This document shows positions 58,081 to 64,000 of a stretch of 64,000 nt of DNA, one piece after another. How positions within the stretch are numbered: position 1 is the first letter of the stretch; every line of letters begins with the position of its first letter. Position numbers and translations under genes: made by a program. A model generated the notes under the pieces. That model did no database searches, was not told where the DNA came from, and saw nothing but the letters and a program-made list of their open reading frames with translations. This DNA comes from Symbiodinium natans (taxonomy: Eukaryota; Sar; Dinophyceae; Suessiales; Symbiodiniaceae): the NCBI GenBank assembly GCA_905221605.1, contig CAJNDS010001079.1, forward strand, positions 650,001-714,000, read 5' to 3'.

Positions 58081-58263
58081 CTACGTGCCTTTCTGATGGT
58101 CGGTGGGCCCGGCCAACGCAATACCCCTGCGAATCGGCTTCGCCTTCCACAGTTTGCTGCGCAGGTCCGTGGGCTCCATCGATTCTCGAACAACTTGCCC
58201 AAGATCCTCCCCCGCCTTGGCATTCACGAAAGCGGTAGCCTCGGCACCAACGGGAGCTTTGAT
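58081..58263 (-). CDS. orphan coding-like exon, unrecognised
   Basis: The minus frame 58263-58081 reads IKAPVGAEATAFVNAKAGED then ESMEPTDLRSKLWKAKPIRR and ends at a stop. Composition and codon regularity look coding, but I do not know the family. It lies between the ligase 3' end and the 494-residue gene, on the same strand, and may be the last exon of an otherwise unseen gene. Confidence 0.35.
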   Translation of the reverse strand: MKAPVGAEATAFVNAKAGEDLGQVVRESMEPTDLRSKLWKAKPIRRGIALAGPTDHQKGT

Positions 58264-58548
58264 TCACAGACCGATGTGGCTGTAGGGTACAGACCACTTG
58301 TGAATCAAGAATCAAGCAGCTCTAGGGACCCCTTTGCTGAATTCTCCCCTAGTCTAGCCTCTATCTCGAAATCAAGTCATGCGCACCAATCCTGTTCTTG
58401 CAGGTCGACGAGTATCTGAAACCTGGGTTTTGCGGCTCACTGGCAGAGTAAAGGAGGTGGAACAAATGATTTTCGACTTCTGGCGGGTCATTGCATGCCA
58501 TGGGCTTGGTCAGCAGGATGCCGGGCTGATGGTGGCTTGCGAGAGGGC

Positions 58549-58586
58549 GAGCTGGGGGCGAGCTGGGGGCGAGCTGGGGGCGAGCT
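58549..58586. repeat. 11-bp tandem repeat GAGCTGGGGGC
   Basis: About three and a half copies, near the ligase 3' end. Confidence 0.85.
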
Positions 58587-58739
58587 CGAACGGTGAGGTT
58601 CGCTGACATAGCCCCGCTTTGCCCACCCTTCAACAGGCAGCCGCCGCGAGGCTGCAGGGTTTAGAAGTTTAGAACTCTTGAATGGCGCATATCTCCACGT
58701 GCTTTGCGTAAAGGGACAAAATGCCTCTCTCGCACAATG

Positions 58740-61700
58740 CCTTTTGCCTGCTCGCTTCTTTCTTCCTGCACTCACTGCTGGCTGCTTCTCGTACATGTCG
58801 AGCACTTGTTCTGCAGTTGTCGCCTGCCTCAGAGCAACTCCAGCGCAAGGGATGCATAGAAAACGAACCCCGCTGTCACAAACCTGTCTCTTGCAGTCTG
58901 CAGGTAAGGTTCGCCGCGCTCTTGTCATCTGCACTCCGCAATCTCAAGATGCGAGGAAAACGCAGCGCCAGGCCGCTTTCCTCTCGGCATTCTAGTGTGC
59001 TCCCATACCCCGTCCATCCCTTCCCAGGCATGCTCCCAGATGCTCCCAGATGCGCCCAGCTCCTCATCCGCACCAAAGCCCCGTAGTCGCCCAGCAGCAC
59101 AGGAGTGTATGCGGGAGATCGTCAAGTCAGCTCCGACTACCTCCTTGACTGCAGCACACCACTCGCAAAACCGACCTGCTGAAGTGATTGCCGAGGAACC
59201 ATCACCGGAGCCTTGGAGATATCGGAGATCCACTGCCACCTGATGGAGCCCAAACAGCGTCTTGCTTGAATCTAGCCAATCTCGCCCCAACGGCATCATG
59301 CACGTGCTGCCAGCTCCGGCACTCTGCGGGGTTCGCTCCCGTCGTCTCCAGGCTGGCAGGGGCTGAATCACCATCGTCCACCAATGGCTGGCAAAGCTTG
59401 TAGTACTCCTCCAGCTCCTCTTGACACTCTCAGCACGTGTCGCAACATTCGCAACAAGTGGCCATCACAGCAAGCCACCGGCTAGGCGGCTGGGCATCTG
59501 CCCCCGTCCTGATCGGTCAGACCCGTGCCAGCTGCACACAAGGTCTGGTATCTTGGTCTCACATCGTCGCTTGCCCTGCACTTGCAGCACAGATGCCAAA
59601 CATACCCTCCCTTTCAACGTCACACTTGGAAAAAACTTGAGCTGCCGAAAACTCCTGCCAATACATGCATGGCTGCAGCATCTTCGGCCTCACCGCCAGC
59701 AAGTAGGATCCGTAGACGCTGCTTCTCCTCCCACTTCCACGCTTAACTCCAACCACCACTGCGTCAATGGAATCACCTTTCTTGAACCACACACGTCAAG
59801 AAGCTCCCACTCACACTCACTCACAACATGCAAGAGGACACGCATGCACACGCTTCTTGTGACCAGAAGCTGAGGGCACTGTCCAGATAGTCCTGCAGCT
59901 GCAGAATTGGGACCATAATGGGGACCAGAAAGGTGGCCTATGTCCCTATGCATTTTGCCCACATTCGGTGTCCGACCTTCTTCAGCTTTAGCCAGTTCGA
60001 AGTCCTGACTCCGGGCCTTCAGCGCAATTCTCTCCAGCCAGCGTCGGACTTGGGGGAGGGGAAACGGAATTACCCAGAGAGACGGGTGGGGCGGTCTGCA
60101 GCTTGCTGAAATCACGATCTCCACTCTCCAAACGCAAGCAGCCAAACTTTTTGGTATGGGATTTTTCTTCTAGTTTGTGCTGTGCTTTGTCTGCGCTGAA
60201 ACTTGGTACATGATTTTGTTGATTGGGTGTGCTGGGTGTGTCTTGTCTGCGCTGAAACTATGTGTGTTGTATATGCTGGGGGGTACTTTCTGTTACGCAG
60301 GGGGTGGGGGGAGGCGTGTGGGGGAAGCTGAGGGCATGAAGAACGGCGCTTTGTTGGTTTGGGTGGACATCTGCGTGGTGGCGTTGATTTCAAGGTGGAA
60401 GTCACAAGCAAACAAGGAAACCAACACGTAATCATTAGGATACGCATAGGAGTCAGAGTGCATCCTTTTTGCGGTTGCTTGCGGGCCGCCCCCAACCTGG
60501 ACCCTGAACATGGGCTTCCCCGTGGTTTTTGGCCAAGCTTCTGGTATTTCGCATCCATCTGTTTGAGGACCAGGCCCTCTGTGGAGGACTTGATCGCATC
60601 ATCCAGCGCGTTCCTCGGCTACAGCAGCCTTTTTGCGCATTGCGGTGGCACGCACCAAACAGCCAGGTTGCTGCAGGTCCTCCTCACCTTGAAACTCGGT
60701 ACCCTCGGCAAATTTCAACTGGCTCTTCGCTTTGGCAGACTTTGCTGCCTTGCGCCTCGAAAGCGGTGCAAGAAGACAGGCTATCGACCAGATGGGCGGT
60801 GATGGGCTGTCAAACTTTCGATTAGACCAAAATAGACCAAGGATGCCGCCGGCTCAGGCCGATGTGCATCATCTGGAGTCTTTCCACCAGTGGCTTTTGC
60901 AACAGCGACGTCCCGTCCAGAAACAGGCAGTCGAATGCAAAAAACGTAACATCCTCGCCAGTGCAGCATCCCGGGATTTCCACTGTGCATTTTGTGAGCG
61001 GACGACTCAATTTTAAAAACCCGCGCTATGCAACACGTCCATAACGCTCCATCGAAAACCAAACACTTTGTCAGCCTTGATGTCCACCGCTAGTCATCCC
61101 AAGACCCAAGACATCCCAAGACCCTAAGGCCCTAAGGCCCTAAGGCCCTAAGGCCCTAAGGCCCTAAGGCCTAAGGCCCCTTGGCCAAGTGTCCGAGCGC
61201 TTTGAGTCGGGCGTGGCTTCCCGCGGCCGTCGCGCCAGGATCTGAAACGGAAGAAGCCTGTCCTCGGTTTCAAAGCAAGGCAGCACCTGACAATACACCT
61301 ACATATCCCACATCTCCCTGCAGCCGAGCGACTCCGTCTACCGCGGCAACCTCTGCATCAAGAATGATGCTTTTGAAAGAGCAGCCGCGCAGGCTGTCTT
61401 CGATCTCCGGGAAGCGAGCAGTGACGTTCTTCAGATTTCCTTGCAGAGGTGATGTTTCCGAAGAGATGGGGCTGCATGAATCGCCCCAATTTAAGGCCAT
61501 AAGGCCTGCGCCAAGCCGAAACCCCATACTGCATGGCAAGTGTCTGGAGAACAGCTCGAAGCGGATGTCTTCCTTCTTCCCTCGTTCCGCATGTATCTGC
61601 AGCCTTTCGCCATCGTACTTCCACTCAGCTCTCCAGCCAGAAGCGGCGCGGCTGCTCCTCGTGCACAGAGGAACGATTCGAACAATGATCAGTGAACCGT

Positions 61701-61980
61701 GGTCAACTGCGGAAACTCTCTCCCTCATTTGAAGTCCAGCGACTTCCTCCTCACCTTTTCTAGCACCTCGGCGATGCTTTTAGCCTGCGACAGGGGTGGG
61801 AAAGGAACCTAACTTCAAGACTGCCAGAGAGCCCGTGAGAGGATGACCTGGGGCCTCGACTGGACTTGCCGTCGAGGGCGAGATGGGCGACCACAGGCGC
61901 ACGCTTTGCGACCCACCCGATCCCGCAACGCCGGCCATCAGGTCATCGACAACTGCATCGATGTCAGGGTTCAACTCAAG
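58740..61980 (-). CDS. ATP-dependent DNA ligase, ligase I type
   Basis: Catalytic core in small exons: about 61974-61834 (PGHPLTGSLA); 61784-61755, a 30-bp exon (AKSIAEVLEK); about 61650 onward with motif I EWKYDGERLQIH (catalytic Lys codon 61620-61618), GNLKNVTARFPEIEDSL and motif III SIILDAEVAAVD; about 60970 with motif IIIa FFAFDCLFLDG; about 60790-60696 (LKFAEGTEFQ); about 60620 with motif IV EGLVLK; about 59795 (GDSIDAVVVGVKRGSGRRSS); about 59440 (EELEEYYKLCQPL); about 59170 (EVVGADLTISRIH); about 58990 with LRFPRILRLRS (motif VI region); about 58835 (ATTAEQVLDMYEKQ). This is the order of eukaryotic ligase I, which seals nicks in replication and repair in the nucleus. An N-terminal DNA-binding domain would lie upstream of 62 kb and was only glimpsed. 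All core motifs are present. Confidence 0.87.
61121..61179. repeat. 9-bp tandem repeat CCCTAAGGC
   Basis: About six and a half copies, in a ligase intron. The unit resembles the telomeric CCCTAAA word with a GC insertion. Confidence 0.92.
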
Positions 61981-64000
61981 CAGCTCCTGAGTTCAACTTC
62001 AAACTTCCAAGCGCAGTTTTCGTCACACCCGAACATCCAAAGTTACTTGAAGCCTGAAGAAACAAAGGTGTACTGCTGCCACAGGTCGAGCAATTTTCCA
62101 CCGTTGGGAACTCGAGTCTGCTTTGCGAACGCCAGAGCCAACGTCTTATCCGAGGCCCCAATGGCAAGGCTTTGCCCCAGCCTCAGTTCGCAGACTGCTA
62201 GTTCATGTATTCTTCATACACCTCCCATCTAACTTCTTCCTCATCCTCCTAGTCTGACTACTTAAATCCCCGTGTCAGCAGCTAAGCTACACTCATCGCT
62301 ATGTAGGTTGTTAGTGTCTACCTGCTCGGGGCTCAATACAGCCATATACAATAACATACAAGATGCGTCGGTCTGTAAGTCTGTAAGGTTTGTCAAAGTC
62401 GCGTGCGGGCCGATCTCTCTCCCTCTCTCTCTCACCCACACACACACTGAATTACAACAACGTGTGGCGAACAGCCCAGGCGCATCATGCGGCAGATGTA
62501 CTTTGCACCTGCTGGGCACTTGCGGCCACAGCCGTTTGCCAGCCGCGCTGCAAGAAGTGTCCGCTGGGCTACAGCCCCCTTGCAAGGCCGTGGCGGTTTG
62601 GCTCTCAAACGCAAAGACGTGTGGGATTAAATGCCTTCTCTTCGATTTCGTTGAACTTGAGCAGCTCCTGGGGCAACGAATAGAACACATCTTGTGACAA
62701 AACAGTGAGCTGGATAAATTCGTTCTTTTTGCAGCCAGGTTTCCTTCCAAACCTCTTGGACCGTGAAATCCTCGCATGAGGACTTTTTCTTCTCCGCTTG
62801 AAGAAGCCTGGTGGGCTAGACAGAGCACCACCAACCAGCTTGTGTGAGCGATAGACTTGCGCAGCCACACCAGCCTTTGCCAACCTTCCCCAATGTCGGC
62901 GACTTCTCCCGCAGCCAGCCAAGTGGCCAATTTCTCCTGGTGACATGCAACAGCATGCCTCACGCCGCTTATCACCGGAACGTGGAATGCAGGCTCCTCA
63001 GGCGCTTTCACGCGCAGCTTCATGTCCCCAACTGAGGCTTGCAGCATGGCTGACCCAACCTCGATTTTTGAACGAGAACAAATGCAACAAAAGGAGGAGG
63101 GAGGGGGGGGGGGCGTGAGGAAGGTGCGGGGGGTGGGGAGATGGGGGAGGGGAGGGGGAGGGCGGAGGGGAGTGGGAGGGCGACCACGCAATTCCAGCGC
63201 TTTGCGCACCTACACACGCAAAGGGTCTCAATTTTGTGTCTGGAGTCTTCGTTGCATGGGAGGGTCTGTCGTGGCCCTGATTTTGACCCTGACCTTGTGA
63301 ACAGTGCAACATCCAGGCATGCGGCATAACTCATTCTTAGAGTTCTTAGATTCTTGAAAATTCCACCACAAAGAGACTCAAAGTTTCGCTTTGCATGCAC
63401 AAACCCGAATAATAGCAAGTCTGTTGAAAGCATTTGAACGGCCTTGCTCGCATTTGCGTGTGCTTGCAGCCAAACTGTTGCAGCTCAACATGTGTTGTGT
63501 ACATGTCTTTGCGACGTGCCTACCAACGCCAATCTTGCTGCCACGGATTGGCATGCATGTGCTGGGTATCGGGTGCTTAGCTGTAGGGGAATTTACCACC
63601 CAGTCTATGCTCCAATTCCGAGGCGTGTGACGCTGAGAGCAAGAACCATGCACGGGGGTATCGACCGAAACACAGGTTCTCACACATGCAGATGCTCGGC
63701 TCCAAGACGCTTACGCTAGCCATTGGCGAATGTAAGATGGACTTGGGGCCAGGGGAAAAAGCTAGACAACCCCCCTTTTTGCACACAAAATGTCTTCTGC
63801 AGGTGCGGGCTTGACGCTTTGAGCTTCGGATGTCGAGCTGAAGATGCTACGAAAGAAGCGCTCGCAATCCGTGCCAGAACGCGCAGCAGCAGGGAGGGAC
63901 AGAAGGGAGAGTCAGGGGGAGAGAGAACGAAGGACCGAATGAAAAAAACTAAATAAATGCAAATGAAGCTGAAGCACTCGTAGCTGGACAGCACGAGGAA
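61981..64000. other. probable 5' part of ligase gene plus spacer
   Basis: Minus-strand frames near 62.96-62.70 kb (AGEVADIGE; EDFTVQEVWKETW) resemble the DNA-binding domain of ligase I but could not be chained in phase. A G-rich stretch at 63090-63180 and GGGAGAG words near 63.9 kb follow. No other gene is supported. Confidence 0.35.

Noticed and set aside
62262-63209. 315-codon minus-strand open frame
   Set aside because: Pro-rich start from a G-rich repeat and no domain along its length; only short pieces in other frames hint at ligase exons.
1-64000. tRNA and rRNA genes
   Set aside because: No cloverleaf-forming or rRNA-like segment was recognised by eye; a covariance-model search would be needed to exclude tRNAs.

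Overview
The window looks like nuclear DNA of a dinoflagellate, most likely a member of the Symbiodiniaceae. The evidence is internal. (1) Every gene I can recognise, from about 9 kb to 62 kb, lies on the minus strand. (2) Most of these genes are cut into short exons. Reading conserved domains across the gaps forces GT-AG, GC-AG and one GA-AG intron. (3) There is a nearly identical tandem gene duplication. (4) A tyrosine-recombinase retrotransposon is present. Species-level assignment cannot be made from sequence reading alone.

Layout. 1-5.46 kb is AT-rich, scattered with degenerate CCCTAAA/TTTAGGG units, and holds only weak plus-strand exon candidates. 5.5-9.2 kb shows nothing certain. 9.2-14.2 kb carries three intronless two-finger CCCH zinc-finger genes; the second and third sit in a 1750-bp tandem duplication. 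18-20.5 kb holds an RRM gene (poly(A)-binding-protein-like) split into small exons, followed by Gly/Met/Pro-rich coding-like sequence. 21.8-24.3 kb is a protein with two different 2-oxoglutarate/Fe(II) oxygenase domains. 24.7-30.85 kb is a complete retroelement with Ngaro-style split direct repeats (A1, ORFs, B1, A2, B2), but its order is tyrosine recombinase, then gag-like, then RT-RNase H. Its RT frame is broken by a 35-bp duplication. 33.2-44.2 kb is a calcineurin-like metallophosphoesterase gene. Its halves are joined by an apparent 6.65-kb intron that contains two complete-looking genes on the same strand: a JmjC/Cupin_4 ribosomal-oxygenase-like gene (37.4-38.8 kb) and an EF-hand coiled-coil gene (39.6-41.1 kb). 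45.9-48.7 kb is an EHD-type dynamin-like ATPase. 52.4-53.1 kb is a HAL2/SAL1-type 3'(2'),5'-bisphosphate nucleotidase. 55.7-57.2 kb is an unrecognised 494-residue coiled-coil protein. 58.7-62 kb is a replicative-type ATP-dependent DNA ligase with at least 12 small exons.

The genes do not form a pathway. They are a same-strand series of housekeeping-type genes interrupted by one retroelement and many microsatellites. The most unusual items are the recombinase-first retroelement, the apparently nested gene arrangement at 33-44 kb, and the mixed intron boundaries, several of which are flanked by short direct repeats.
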